In this document: positions 35,226-44,333 of the stretch, piece by piece
Layout: each line of letters starts with the position of its first letter
How positions within the stretch are numbered: position 1 is the stretch's first letter
Assembly (NCBI RefSeq): GCF_001468285.1
Contig: NZ_LNSB01000006.1
Span: 62,001 to 126,000 of the forward strand
From: Sphingopyxis sp. HIX
GTDB lineage: Bacteria > Pseudomonadota > Alphaproteobacteria > Sphingomonadales > Sphingomonadaceae
Length of the DNA: 64,000 bases
Direction: 5' to 3'
Notes under the pieces: model-generated
The model's database searches: none
Told to the model about the DNA's origin: nothing
The model's input: the letters and a program-made list of their open reading frames with translations, nothing else
Translations under genes and position numbers: made by a program

Positions 35226-35755
35226 ATGGATGGAGACACCAACCTTCGGGTCATCAAAAGATCTAGGCATGAGCCTGCCGAAGGAGAATTATTTATGATG
35301 CAAATTCCGTGTGGAAAGTATTTACTTGGTCAAGCTATCATAGCAAATCCACCTCGAGAATTTGCACCCATGCCCGTTTCAAAGTTAATATATATATATT
35401 TTCCAATCAATATGACAACGTTGTAGACATAGATATTGATCTGAAAGATGACACTCTTCTCATCCCACCAATTTGGACAAATTCTCTTGGATGGAAAAGA
35501 GGCGTATTTCGTAATATTGATGCAACCAGAATAAATCTATATCCTAAAATAAAACGGCATTGCTTCAAAGACATCAGAGGATTCTATGTCGATGAAAAAG
35601 GTAAAAAGATTAGATGGAGATCTGATCCCTGCGGAAGCTGGAGCATGGCAAGTTATCGCAGGATAGACGACAAGATAAGTGATGCTATAGGCATTCCACG
35701 TGCACCATTATCGCGGGATGATTTGACGTCGCGGCGACGGCCGATGGTTCGCTGA
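35226..35755 (+). pseudogene. Imm26-like immunity gene split by a frameshift in an AT repeat
   Basis: Two overlapping frames together read as one Imm26-type protein. The first, from ATG 35226, has EPAEGELFMMQIPCGKYLLG and ends at a TAG near 35426. The second continues with NVVDIDIDLKDDTLLIPP and WKRGVFRNID and ends at 35755. The switch falls in or next to the alternating TA tract at 35386-35402 (TTAATATATATATATTTT), a tract prone to slippage. It is either a decayed orphan immunity gene, a phase-variable gene, or a sequencing indel. Base composition is strongly AT-rich for this genome, indicating acquisition. Confidence 0.6.
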
Positions 35756-35821
35756 CTGTTCTCAACTAGATTGGAGCCTTAGACAACCGCTCCGACATTG
35801 GATAACAGCCGCCGCCGCACC

Positions 35822-37315
35822 TCAAGCCCCATCCATCAGATCCGCCGTCACCCCATTGGTCCAGCCGAAGCCGATCTGCGGCGCATATTCGCCGCCCTGG
35901 CCTACACCATGGCCTTTGGCGGGGGTTTCGATGTCGTATTTTTCGAACAAGAGCCCGGTGCGCGTATAGGCGGCTTCGACGGCGGCGATCCAGCGGGTGG
36001 CGATGTCCTGCGCCAGCGCGTCATGGCCATAGCGGCGGAGGCCCGCGACCGCGATCCATTGCAGCGGCGCCCAGCCGTTGGGGCTGTCCCATTGCTCGCC
36101 GCTCGCGACCAGCGTGGTGCGCAGGCCGCCGGGGGCGAGCAATTCGGCCGCGGTCGCGCGCGCGGTAGCCTCCGCCTGCTCGGGCGTCGCCACCCCCGCG
36201 AGCAAGGGCGCGAGCGCGGCGGCGGTGAACTGGCCGCACAGCGCACCCGCCTCGAGATCATAATCCTCGAACCGTCCCGCCGCCGCGTTCCACAAATGCC
36301 GCTGCATCGCCGCGCGCCGAAGCGCCGCGCGTTCGGCATAGGGTGCCGCGTCGGCATCGCCCCCCGCGGCGATCGCGCTTTCCAGCCCGTAGAGAAAGGC
36401 ATTGAGGTCGACCGGCGCGATCGCGGTGGTGCGGATCGACGCCAGGCCCGCGCCGCCCAGCCAGCGCGACGAGAAGTCCCAGCCGCTCTCGGCGCCGGCG
36501 CGCAGGTCGCGATAGACGTCGGCGACGGGGCGCCCGCTCGCCGCGGCGGTCTCGACATCCTCGCGCCAGCTCTCGTCGCGCGGCGTCCCGCGCGGGTCCC
36601 AATAGCGGTTGAGCAGGCTGCCGTCGGCGAGCCGCACGACGCGGTTCGCGCGCGCACCGGGCGCCAGATCCGCCTCGCCTTCCATCCACCAGCCATGCTC
36701 GCGCTTCATCGCCGCCAGCCGCCGCGCCGCGACCGCGGGCGCGGCCTCGCCGAGCAGCGCGACCATCATATGGAAAAGCGGCGGCTGCGACCGCCCGAGA
36801 TAATAGGTCCTTGTGCCGTTCGGGATATGGCCGTGATCCTCGATCAGGTCGGTCAGCGTATCGACGATCCCCGTCGCGAGCGCCGTCTCGCCGTCGCGGA
36901 TCAGGCCGAGCATCGTGAAGAAGCTGTCCCAATAATAAATCTCGCGAAAGCGCCCGCCGGGAACGACGTGGCGGTGCCCGACGGGCAGCGCCGAACTGTC
37001 GGGCGCCCCCGGCTGCGGACCGCGCGCGAGCGTCGGCCACATCGCGCGGATATGCTCGCGCAGCGGCCGCGTCGGCAGCGCGGGCTCGAGCGGCGCGACG
37101 CGCGCGGGCAGTCGGAAATTGGCCTCGACGAAGCGCATCAGTTCGGCATCCCCCGCCGGCAGCGCCGCGAAGTCGGCCATGATGTCGCCGATCGGCCGCC
37201 GCGGCACCGCGTCGACGAATATCTTGCCGTCCGACAAAATCCCGCGCTCCTGCACCCGCGCGAACAGCGGGCCGTAGAGCTCGGCCGGGGTTGGTTCAAT
37301 CCGCGGCTTCGGCAT
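35822..37315 (-). CDS. Trehalase (GH37), cytoplasmic type
   Basis: A glycoside hydrolase of family 37 that splits trehalose into two glucose. Both family signatures are present: PGGRFREIYYWDSFF and QWDSPNGWAPLQ, and the C-terminal GGEYAPQIGFGWTNGV. About 497 residues with no signal peptide from ATG 37315 (MPKPRIEP); ATG 37327 would add four residues. The start overlaps the CoA-ligase gene end by some 20 bases, so it appears to be the last gene of the TonB receptor-esterase-ligase operon, an unusual companion for those genes. Confidence 0.92.
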   Translation of the reverse strand: MPKPRIEPTPAELYGPLFARVQERGILSDGKIFVDAVPRRPIGDIMADFAALPAGDAELMRFVEANFRLPARVAPLEPALPTRPLREHIRAMWPTLARGPQPGAPDSSALPVGHRHVVPGGRFREIYYWDSFFTMLGLIRDGETALATGIVDTLTDLIEDHGHIPNGTRTYYLGRSQPPLFHMMVALLGEAAPAVAARRLAAMKREHGWWMEGEADLAPGARANRVVRLADGSLLNRYWDPRGTPRDESWREDVETAAASGRPVADVYRDLRAGAESGWDFSSRWLGGAGLASIRTTAIAPVDLNAFLYGLESAIAAGGDADAAPYAERAALRRAAMQRHLWNAAAGRFEDYDLEAGALCGQFTAAALAPLLAGVATPEQAEATARATAAELLAPGGLRTTLVASGEQWDSPNGWAPLQWIAVAGLRRYGHDALAQDIATRWIAAVEAAYTRTGLLFEKYDIETPAKGHGVGQGGEYAPQIGFGWTNGVTADLMDGA

Positions 37316-38930
37316 CGCGCATCGCAAATTTCTGGACCTTGCCGGTCACCGTCATCGGGAATTCGTCGACGATGCGGACCAGCGCGGGGATCTTGTGGTG
37401 CGCGATCTTGCCGCGGCACCATTCGACGATCGCCTCGGGCGCGAGCGGCCTGTGCACACGAACCCAGGCGCAGACGCGCTCGCCCAGCCGCGCGTCGGCG
37501 ATGCCGAACACCGCGGCGTCGGCGATGTCGGGGTGGCCGAGCAGGAACGCCTCGACTTCGGCGGGATAGATATTCTCGCCGCCGCGGATGATCATGTCCT
37601 TGATCCGCCCGACGATGCGCACGCGCCCCTGGTCGTCGATCGTCGCGAGGTCGCCGCTGTGCATCCAGCCGCCCTGGATCGCGGCGGCGGTCGCCTCGGG
37701 CTGGTTCCAGTAACCGAGCATCACCCCCGGCCCGCGCGAGCAATATTCGCCGGGCTGCCCCAGCGGCACGAGCGCGCCGTCGCCATCGATCACGCGCCCC
37801 TCATAATGCGGCAGCATCTGCCCGACGGTGTCGGTGCGCGTCTCGATGTCGGCGCCCGGGCGCGTCTGCGTGCTGAGCGGGCTCGTCTCGGTCATGCCGT
37901 AACCGATGGTGATGTCGGTCAGGTTCATCGCGTCGATCATCCGCCGCATCATCGCGGGCGGGCACGGCGCCCCCGCGGCGATCCCGGTGCGCAGCGACGA
38001 AAGGTCGAACGACGCGAAATCCTCATGGTCGAGCATCGAGAGGAACATCGTCGGCACGCCGTGGAGCGCCGTGCAGCGCTCGTCGGCGACGGTCTTCAGC
38101 ACCACGGCGGGGTCGAACGCCTGCCCCGGAAACACCATCGCCGCGCCGCTGGTCAGGCAGACGAGCACCCCGAGCACCATGCCGAAGCAATGATAGAGCG
38201 GCACCGGGATGCACAAAAGGTCGCCCGGCCCGAGCCGCATACCCGCCGCCGCCGACACCGCATTGTGCAGCAGGTTGCGATGGCTGAGCGTCGCGCCCTT
38301 GGGGGCGCCGGTGGTGCCGCTGGTGAACTGGATGTTGATCGGCTGGTTCTCGCCCAGCGCCACCCGCGGCATCACGCGCTCGCCCGGCAGCAGCAGCGCG
38401 TCGAAACCGATCCGCGCCCCCTCGCCCGCGCCGCCGATCTCGATCACATGGCGGAGGTCGGGCAGGCCCGGATCAAAGATCGGCCAAGAAGCCCCCGCCG
38501 TCGCGGGCGCCAGCTCGGCGAGCATGGCGAGATAGTCCGACGTCTTGAAGCGCCCCGCGGTGACCAGCGCGCGCACCCCCGACAGCCGCAGCGCATGGCC
38601 GAGCTCGTGGGTGCGATAGGCGGGATTGATCGAGACGAGGATGATGCCGAGCCGTGCGGTCGCGAGCTGGGTCAGCACCCATTCGGCGCAATTGGGCGCG
38701 CAGATGCCGACGCGGTCGCCCGCCGCGAGCCCCAGACTGTCGAGCCCGCGCGCGAGCGCATCGACCCGCTCGCCGAGCTCGGCCCAGCTCCACCGCACCC
38801 CCTGCCAAGGCAGGATCAGCGCCGGCCGATCGCCGTAAAGCTCGACCGCGCGATCGAGCCAGTCGCCGATCGTCCCCGCGGGCACCGGCGGTTCGGCCGG
38901 GCCGACCACATAGGAAAGCCCCGCGCTCAT
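37296..38930 (-). CDS. AMP-dependent acyl-CoA synthetase/ligase (medium/long-chain type)
   Basis: A 544-residue ANL ligase: P-loop FTSGTTGAPKG at residues 202-212, GYGMTETSP, the GWMHSGDLA hinge, RGGENIYPAEVE, and the C-terminal lysine motif TGKVQKF. It would convert an acid to its CoA ester. ATG 38930 overlaps the esterase stop by four bases, suggesting that the acid freed by the esterase is activated here. Its specificity cannot be predicted from sequence. Confidence 0.93.
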   Translation of the reverse strand: MSAGLSYVVGPAEPPVPAGTIGDWLDRAVELYGDRPALILPWQGVRWSWAELGERVDALARGLDSLGLAAGDRVGICAPNCAEWVLTQLATARLGIILVSINPAYRTHELGHALRLSGVRALVTAGRFKTSDYLAMLAELAPATAGASWPIFDPGLPDLRHVIEIGGAGEGARIGFDALLLPGERVMPRVALGENQPINIQFTSGTTGAPKGATLSHRNLLHNAVSAAAGMRLGPGDLLCIPVPLYHCFGMVLGVLVCLTSGAAMVFPGQAFDPAVVLKTVADERCTALHGVPTMFLSMLDHEDFASFDLSSLRTGIAAGAPCPPAMMRRMIDAMNLTDITIGYGMTETSPLSTQTRPGADIETRTDTVGQMLPHYEGRVIDGDGALVPLGQPGEYCSRGPGVMLGYWNQPEATAAAIQGGWMHSGDLATIDDQGRVRIVGRIKDMIIRGGENIYPAEVEAFLLGHPDIADAAVFGIADARLGERVCAWVRVHRPLAPEAIVEWCRGKIAHHKIPALVRIVDEFPMTVTGKVQKFAMRDAEAAD

Positions 38931-39880
38931 GCGCCAAGGTGCTTCATGAAAAACTCGGCCTGCGCCGCGAGCGCGACCTCGCTCTCGGGGCATTCGATCC
39001 ACGCCCAGAAAGCGTGCGCCATGCCCTCGTAGACGCGCAGGTCGACGTCGACCCCCGCCTGGCGCAACGCGAGGTCGGCGAGTATGGTGTGGCTCAGCAA
39101 CTGGTCGCGGGTGCTGGTCATCAGCAGCATCGGCGGCAGCCCCGACAGATCGCCGAAGGTCGGCGAGAAGAGCGGATCGCGCCGGTCCGCGCCGCCGCAA
39201 TATTCGTCCATCGTCTCGGCGGCGCTACGCGTCCCCATGATCGGCGGCAGATAAGCCTCGCAATCGCCGACGATGGTGAAGTCGCCCGCGCCCGAGAAGA
39301 AACCCGCCGCCGCGGGCATATCGAGCCCCTCGGCCTTGATCCGCGCGAGCAGTTGCAAGGTCAGGCACGCCCCCGCCGACGTCCCGTAGATCCCGATCGC
39401 CGACGCCGGCCGATACGCCAGCGCATCCCGATACACCGCGAGCGCGTCGTCGACCGCCGCGGGATAAGGATGCTCGGGCGCCATGCGGTACAGCACGGTG
39501 GTCACCGCGATCCCGGTCAGCCCAGCGATCGGGATCGACTCGGTCAGCGATCCCGCATCGACCATGAAGCCGCCGCCATGGAAATTGATCAGCAGCCGCC
39601 GGTCCGCAGCATCCGTACCCTGGCGCCGCACATACTTCACCGGCACCCCCGCGACCTTGCCCTTCTCCACCTCGACCCCGAAGCGCTTCGCGCGCCCCTT
39701 GTTCAGCGGCTTCAGATGATTGGCCGCCGCGGCGCGCACCGCGGCGCGGGTGATCGGATTGCGCAGCAGAGTCGCGGTGACTTCGGGCGCGCCCTCGCCC
39801 TTCAGCATCGGTTCCATGACCGCGCGCGCTTCCGCGCTGACGGTCATCGCGAAAGGCGGCTGAGCCGGACCGGCACCCAT
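38927..39880 (-). CDS. HSL-family alpha/beta hydrolase (esterase)
   Basis: A 317-residue hydrolase of the hormone-sensitive-lipase family: oxyanion-hole HGGGF at 101-105, nucleophile elbow GTSAG with Ser168, and C-terminal Asp and His regions (STRDQL; GMAHAFW). No signal peptide when started at ATG 39880, which has GGAGG just upstream; an in-frame start farther up would run into the receptor gene. It is one base from the receptor stop. It closely resembles the periplasmic esterase at 46552 in motif context. Confidence 0.92.
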   Translation of the reverse strand: MGAGPAQPPFAMTVSAEARAVMEPMLKGEGAPEVTATLLRNPITRAAVRAAAANHLKPLNKGRAKRFGVEVEKGKVAGVPVKYVRRQGTDAADRRLLINFHGGGFMVDAGSLTESIPIAGLTGIAVTTVLYRMAPEHPYPAAVDDALAVYRDALAYRPASAIGIYGTSAGACLTLQLLARIKAEGLDMPAAAGFFSGAGDFTIVGDCEAYLPPIMGTRSAAETMDEYCGGADRRDPLFSPTFGDLSGLPPMLLMTSTRDQLLSHTILADLALRQAGVDVDLRVYEGMAHAFWAWIECPESEVALAAQAEFFMKHLGA

Positions 39881-39881
39881 G

Positions 39882-42191
39882 TCATCCTCCGAACTTGTAT
39901 CCGATCCGCACACCATACATCCGCGGCTCGGTATAGGTCAGCCCGACCATGCCCGACGACTGCGCATATTGGTCGAGCACCCCGACCGGCTTCGCCTCGT
40001 CGGTGATATTGTTCGCGAACAGCGACAGGTCGATCGGCCGCCCGCCGATATCCTTCAATCCGACGCTCGCGTTGAGCAGGCCGTACGCCGGCAGGAAATT
40101 ATAGAAGGAAGCGTTGGTCTGCGCGGTCGAAACCTTCGACTGGCGCGCATAATTGACCGCCAGCACCAGCTCGCCCGCATCGCCGAGCGGCGCCTCATAC
40201 GACCCGCCGATCGAGAATTTATGCTTGGGCGTATAGGGGAAAGGCGCGCCGTTCAGGATCGCCCCCGCGCTCGCATCGGCGACCTCGGTGTAGCGCGCGT
40301 CGATGTAGGAATAGCTGCCGTTGAGCGTCAGCCCTTCGACCGGCATCACCGCGAGGTTGAGCTCGACGCCCTGGATCTTGCCCTTCGCCGCGCTGCGCGT
40401 GACGTTGAGCAGCACCGTGCCCGCGGGGGTCTGCACCGCCTCCGCCGTCGTGCGCTGGATATTGTCGTAGATGCCGCGATAGGCCGCGACATTGGCGCGC
40501 ACGTCCATGTCGCCGATCGAGAATTGCGACTTCAGCCCGACCTCGACGTCCGACAGGCGCTCGGGCGCATAGGTGCGGAACTGCGACCCGACGGGCACCG
40601 GCCCGTTGACCCCGCCCGACTTGTAGGCGTCGCGCGCGGTGACATAGACATGCACCCCCGGCGTCACGTCATAGTCGAGCGTCGCGGTATAGCTCGGATA
40701 ATCGCTGTCGACCGACCCCGACACCGCGGGCGGACCACCGATCGTCTGCGAGGTGAAGCTATGCTCCCAGGTGTAGCGCAGGCCGCCGGTCACGCTGAGC
40801 CCGGTCAGCGACGGCGACAGCTTGCCGAGGTCGACCGTCGCCTGGCCGAACACCGCCTCGCTCTTGTTCGTCTGGGTGAAGAAGCCCGAGATCGTCGGGA
40901 GCAGGGTGCCGATCGGGAAGAAAATATATTGCTCGATCCCCGCGGGATCGCTCCAGCTCTGCCGGTCGAGATAGCCGCCGACCGAGAAGTCGACCGCGTC
41001 GTCGAACAAGGTGCCCTGCAGCTGCAATTCCTCGGTGAAGAAATTGGGCGCGATCGTCGGGATGCGCCCGGTCTGCCCGGCGATCGGGAAGGGCATCGCG
41101 TCATAATCATAGCCGTAGATGGTGCGCAGCTCGGAATAGCTGATGATGTTGCGCAGCTTGATAGTGTCGCTCAGCTGGACCGACGCCTGGTTGATCACCT
41201 GCCAATATTTCGTCTCCGAGAATTGGTCGAGGTCGTAGGAGACGCGCCGCGGCCCACGCGCCGCCTGCTCGGCGACCGCGGTGAGCACGCCCGGATAGAA
41301 GGCCGCGACCGGCAGGAAACCCAGCCCCAGCGGCGTCGCGTCGAAACCCGCCGCCGGGTTGTACGCGCCGAGTACCGTGCCGCCGCCATTATTGTCCGAA
41401 TGATAATAGCGCAGCATCGTATAGAGTTCGATGTCGTCGGTCGGCGCCAGCGTCAGCCCGAAGCGGAAACTTTCATACGACAGATTGTCGTAATCCTTTC
41501 CCGCGAAGAAGGGCCCGACATCCTTGGTATAGCCGTCGCGGCGCCCGACCTCGCCCGCGATGCGCAGCATCACGCGGCCGGGGACGATCGGGGTGTTGAG
41601 CGCGCCCTCGATGCGGCGGTCGTCGTAATTGCCGAGCTGGACGCGGACATAGCCCTCGAAGCGGTCCTGCGGCTTGACGGGCTCGAACAGGATGTTGCCG
41701 CCGGTGGCGTTCTTGCCGAAGAGCGTGCCCTGCGGCCCCGCGAGCACCTGGATGTTGGCCATGTCGAAATAGGTGCCGACGCGGCCGTCGACGTTCACGG
41801 CATTGGGCACTTCGGCGAAATAATTGACCACGCCGGGGGTCGAGCCGAAGGCCGGGCCCTGCCCGCGCAGCGCGAAATAGGCGAACTCGCGCGGATAACC
41901 GCCGCTGATCGTGAACAGCGAGGGCGTGTTGTCGGCGAGCGAGGTGCGGTCGGTGATGCCCTTCTGGTCGAGCGCCTCGTCGGTGAAGGCGGTGACCGCG
42001 ATCGGCACGTCCTGCAATCGCTCCTCGCGGCGCCGCGCGGTGACCACGATGTCATTGAGGCCGCCGCCCGCGTCGGCCGACGTCTCGTCGGCGGGGGCTG
42101 CGGCGGGCGCGGCCTGCGCCAAGGCCGCGGCGGGCAGCAGGCTGCCGCCGAGGAGCAGCGCGAGGATCAGCGGCGAGCGCGTGGATTTCAT
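39882..42191 (-). CDS. TonB-dependent outer-membrane receptor
   Basis: A 769-residue receptor with a signal peptide (LILALLLGGSLLPAAALAQA), TonB-box-like DIVVTARRR, plug with LAGPQGTLFGKNATGG, and a barrel ending in a C-terminal aromatic strand (VRIGYKFGG). GGGAGGG precedes the start. It heads the operon receptor-esterase-CoA ligase-trehalase. The promoter region contains LacI-type sites, so uptake of the substrate is probably induced by it through the LacI protein encoded at 43299. Confidence 0.94.
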   Translation of the reverse strand: MKSTRSPLILALLLGGSLLPAAALAQAAPAAAPADETSADAGGGLNDIVVTARRREERLQDVPIAVTAFTDEALDQKGITDRTSLADNTPSLFTISGGYPREFAYFALRGQGPAFGSTPGVVNYFAEVPNAVNVDGRVGTYFDMANIQVLAGPQGTLFGKNATGGNILFEPVKPQDRFEGYVRVQLGNYDDRRIEGALNTPIVPGRVMLRIAGEVGRRDGYTKDVGPFFAGKDYDNLSYESFRFGLTLAPTDDIELYTMLRYYHSDNNGGGTVLGAYNPAAGFDATPLGLGFLPVAAFYPGVLTAVAEQAARGPRRVSYDLDQFSETKYWQVINQASVQLSDTIKLRNIISYSELRTIYGYDYDAMPFPIAGQTGRIPTIAPNFFTEELQLQGTLFDDAVDFSVGGYLDRQSWSDPAGIEQYIFFPIGTLLPTISGFFTQTNKSEAVFGQATVDLGKLSPSLTGLSVTGGLRYTWEHSFTSQTIGGPPAVSGSVDSDYPSYTATLDYDVTPGVHVYVTARDAYKSGGVNGPVPVGSQFRTYAPERLSDVEVGLKSQFSIGDMDVRANVAAYRGIYDNIQRTTAEAVQTPAGTVLLNVTRSAAKGKIQGVELNLAVMPVEGLTLNGSYSYIDARYTEVADASAGAILNGAPFPYTPKHKFSIGGSYEAPLGDAGELVLAVNYARQSKVSTAQTNASFYNFLPAYGLLNASVGLKDIGGRPIDLSLFANNITDEAKPVGVLDQYAQSSGMVGLTYTEPRMYGVRIGYKFGG

Positions 42192-42249
42192 GATTCCCTC
42201 CCAAAATATGCGGGGCTTGGGCCCTGTCGACGCTGCTGCTACGCAAAAA

Positions 42250-42263
42250 TGCTATCGATGTCA
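42250..42263. promoter_or_regulatory. LacI-type operator site A
   Basis: TGCTATCGATGTCA, an imperfect palindrome around ATCGAT. It lies 59 bases upstream of the TonB receptor start, in the divergent region shared with the esterase at 42345. Aligned with sites B and C it gives the consensus TGMTATCGRTRKCA (IUPAC). Confidence 0.65.
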
Positions 42264-42316
42264 ATATGACTTGCAGGCCGATGATTTTCCCCTATTATCG
42301 CTGCCAACCACGACAT

Positions 42317-42330
42317 TGCTATCGGTAGCA
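42317..42330. promoter_or_regulatory. LacI-type operator site B
   Basis: TGCTATCGGTAGCA, flanked by T and A to make a near-perfect 16-base palindrome. It ends 14 bases before the start codon of the esterase at 42345, overlapping its leader, which is a good position for repression. Confidence 0.68.
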
Positions 42331-42344
42331 AGGATGAGGATGTT

Positions 42345-43283
42345 ATGACGGGTTTCCAGCCATTTGCGCCCTGGGTGAGCGCCGAGGCCGCCGAAGCGGC
42401 CGCGCGCGAGGCCGAACGCGCCGCCGCCGCGACGCTGCCGACCGACATCGCCGGACTACGCCTCCATTATGACGCTTTCAACCGGCGCCACTTGGCCGTC
42501 GCGCAGGATCATTATGCCGTCGATATCGAACGCAGCGAGCTCGGCGGGGTCGCGGTCGACATCGTCACGCCCAAGGGCGCCGAGGTTGGCCCGCGCACCC
42601 TGCTCTGCCTCCACGGCGGTGCCTTCATGTGGGGGCGCGGCGCCGGCGCGCTGCTCGAGGCGGTGCCCGTCGCCGCGACCGCCGGCCTCCGCGTCATCGC
42701 GGTCGAATATGCGCTCGCGCCCGAGCAGGTCTTCCCCGCCGCGGTGAACGACGTCGTCGCGGTGTTCCGCGCGCTCGCCGCGAACCAGCCCGCCGCGAGC
42801 ATCGGCGTCTATGGCTGCTCGGCGGGCGGCGCGCTCACCGCGCAGGCGACCGCACGGCTGATCGCCGAGGGCGACGCGCTGCCCGGCGCGATCGCGATGC
42901 TGCACGGCACCGGGCTCGACATGCTCGGCGATTCGCGCGCCGCGTCGGCCTTCCTGACGGGCGGCGACGCCGCGCCCGAGGGCCCGACGCTCGCGACCAT
43001 GCCCTATCTGATGGGCGCGCGCGCCGACGACCCGCTCGTCTTCCCCGGCGAGCATCGCGACATGCTCGCACAATTCCCGCCGAGCCTGCTCGTCACCGGC
43101 ACACGCGATTTTGCCGCGAGCTCGGTGAGTATGATGCACCGCCGCCTCCACGCCGCGGGCGCCGATGCGTCGCTGCTCCATTTCGACGGGATGGGACACG
43201 CGCATCATATGGCGACCATGCTGCCCGAATCGCGCGAGACCTTCGCCGCGCTCGCGGCGCATTTCGGCCGGCATCTCGCATGA
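42345..43283 (+). CDS. HSL-family alpha/beta hydrolase (esterase)
   Basis: A 312-residue esterase with HGGAF (90-94) as oxyanion hole, nucleophile elbow GCSAGG with Ser159, and C-terminal TGTRDF and GMGHAHHM supplying Asp and His. No signal peptide. Divergent from the TonB receptor across a region with two LacI-type operators and convergent with the LacI gene 15 bases further on. Confidence 0.92.
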   Translation: MTGFQPFAPWVSAEAAEAAAREAERAAAATLPTDIAGLRLHYDAFNRRHLAVAQDHYAVDIERSELGGVAVDIVTPKGAEVGPRTLLCLHGGAFMWGRGAGALLEAVPVAATAGLRVIAVEYALAPEQVFPAAVNDVVAVFRALAANQPAASIGVYGCSAGGALTAQATARLIAEGDALPGAIAMLHGTGLDMLGDSRAASAFLTGGDAAPEGPTLATMPYLMGARADDPLVFPGEHRDMLAQFPPSLLVTGTRDFAASSVSMMHRRLHAAGADASLLHFDGMGHAHHMATMLPESRETFAALAAHFGRHLA

Positions 43284-43298
43284 CGCGAGCGCTTGCCG

Positions 43299-44309
43299 TC
43301 AGCCGCCGCTGCTCTCGCGTATGACCAGCGCGACGGGCAGGGGCGTCGCGACCGGCAGCGCGTCGGCGCCGTCGACGAGCGCGAGGATCGCCTCGCCCAG
43401 CGCGCGCCCCGCGGCGGTCGCGTCCTGCCGCACCGAGCTGATCGACGGGCGGTGCGTGCCCGCGATCGGCGTGTCGTCGAAGCCGACGATCGCGACCTTT
43501 TCCGGCACGGCGATGCCGCGCGTCGCGAGCGCATCGCACGCCCCCGCGGCGATGAAGTCGCTCACCGCGATGATCGCGTCGAACCCCGTCCCCGCATCGA
43601 GCGCGCCCTCGATCGCCTCGGCGCCGCTCTCGATCGAGAAAGCGCAAGGGATGATCCCCGCCAGCGCCGCCTCGCTCGCCGCGAGCACCTCGCGCACGCC
43701 TTCGAGCCGGCCCGCGACCTCGGGATGCTGCGCATCGCCCAGGAACAGCAGCCGGCGGCGCCCCGTGGCCACCAGATGCTCGGCGGCGAGCCGCCCGCCC
43801 TGGCGGTTGTCGCTGCCGATCACGGGGATGGTGAGCCCCGGCACCGGCTCGCCCCACGCGACCGCGGGCAATCCGACGCTCTGGACATCGGCCAGGCAGC
43901 GCCCGCCCTCGCCCTGCCCCAGCACCACGACGCCGTCGGCGCCGATCGCGCTCGAGCCCAGGAAATGATCGTGGGTGGTCAGCAGCATCGCATGGTCGGC
44001 GGGGGTCAGTATCTCAAGCAGCCCGCCGATCATCGCCAGCAGCAGCGGGTCGGTGATCGGCCGGTCGCCGCGCGCGAGCTGTTCGATCACCACCGCGATC
44101 GTCTGGGTGCGCCGCGTGCGCAGGCTGCGCGCCGCGACATTCATCCGGTAGCCGACCTCGCCCGCGATCTTGACGATCCGCTCGCGCACTTCGGGGCGCA
44201 CCAGATCGCTGCCGCGCAAGGCGCGCGAGACGGTGATCTTGGAGACGCCCGCGAGCGCCGCGACCATCTCCATGGTCGGCCGCTCGCCGGGCTTGCCCGG
44301 CTTGATCAT
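43299..44309 (-). CDS. LacI-family transcriptional repressor
   Basis: A 336-residue regulator: the N-terminal LacI helix-turn-helix (TMEMVAALAGVSKITVSRAL) and hinge (ARSLRTRRTQTIAVV), then a periplasmic-binding-protein-like effector domain ending in the RESSG typical of the family. It is downstream of the esterase at 44334 by 24 bases. Three LacI-type operators lie upstream of the TonB receptor, the esterase and the esterase/MFS pair, so it most likely represses this region until an inducer, perhaps an ester hydrolysis product, is present. Confidence 0.93.
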   Translation of the reverse strand: MIKPGKPGERPTMEMVAALAGVSKITVSRALRGSDLVRPEVRERIVKIAGEVGYRMNVAARSLRTRRTQTIAVVIEQLARGDRPITDPLLLAMIGGLLEILTPADHAMLLTTHDHFLGSSAIGADGVVVLGQGEGGRCLADVQSVGLPAVAWGEPVPGLTIPVIGSDNRQGGRLAAEHLVATGRRRLLFLGDAQHPEVAGRLEGVREVLAASEAALAGIIPCAFSIESGAEAIEGALDAGTGFDAIIAVSDFIAAGACDALATRGIAVPEKVAIVGFDDTPIAGTHRPSISSVRQDATAAGRALGEAILALVDGADALPVATPLPVALVIRESSGG

Positions 44310-44333
44310 GATCCTCGGTCCCGCATGCGCCCC

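Noticed and set aside
39879..42269. 796-codon plus-strand frame opposite the second TonB receptor
   Set aside because: Antisense artefact; the minus-strand frame has signal peptide, plug and barrel motifs.
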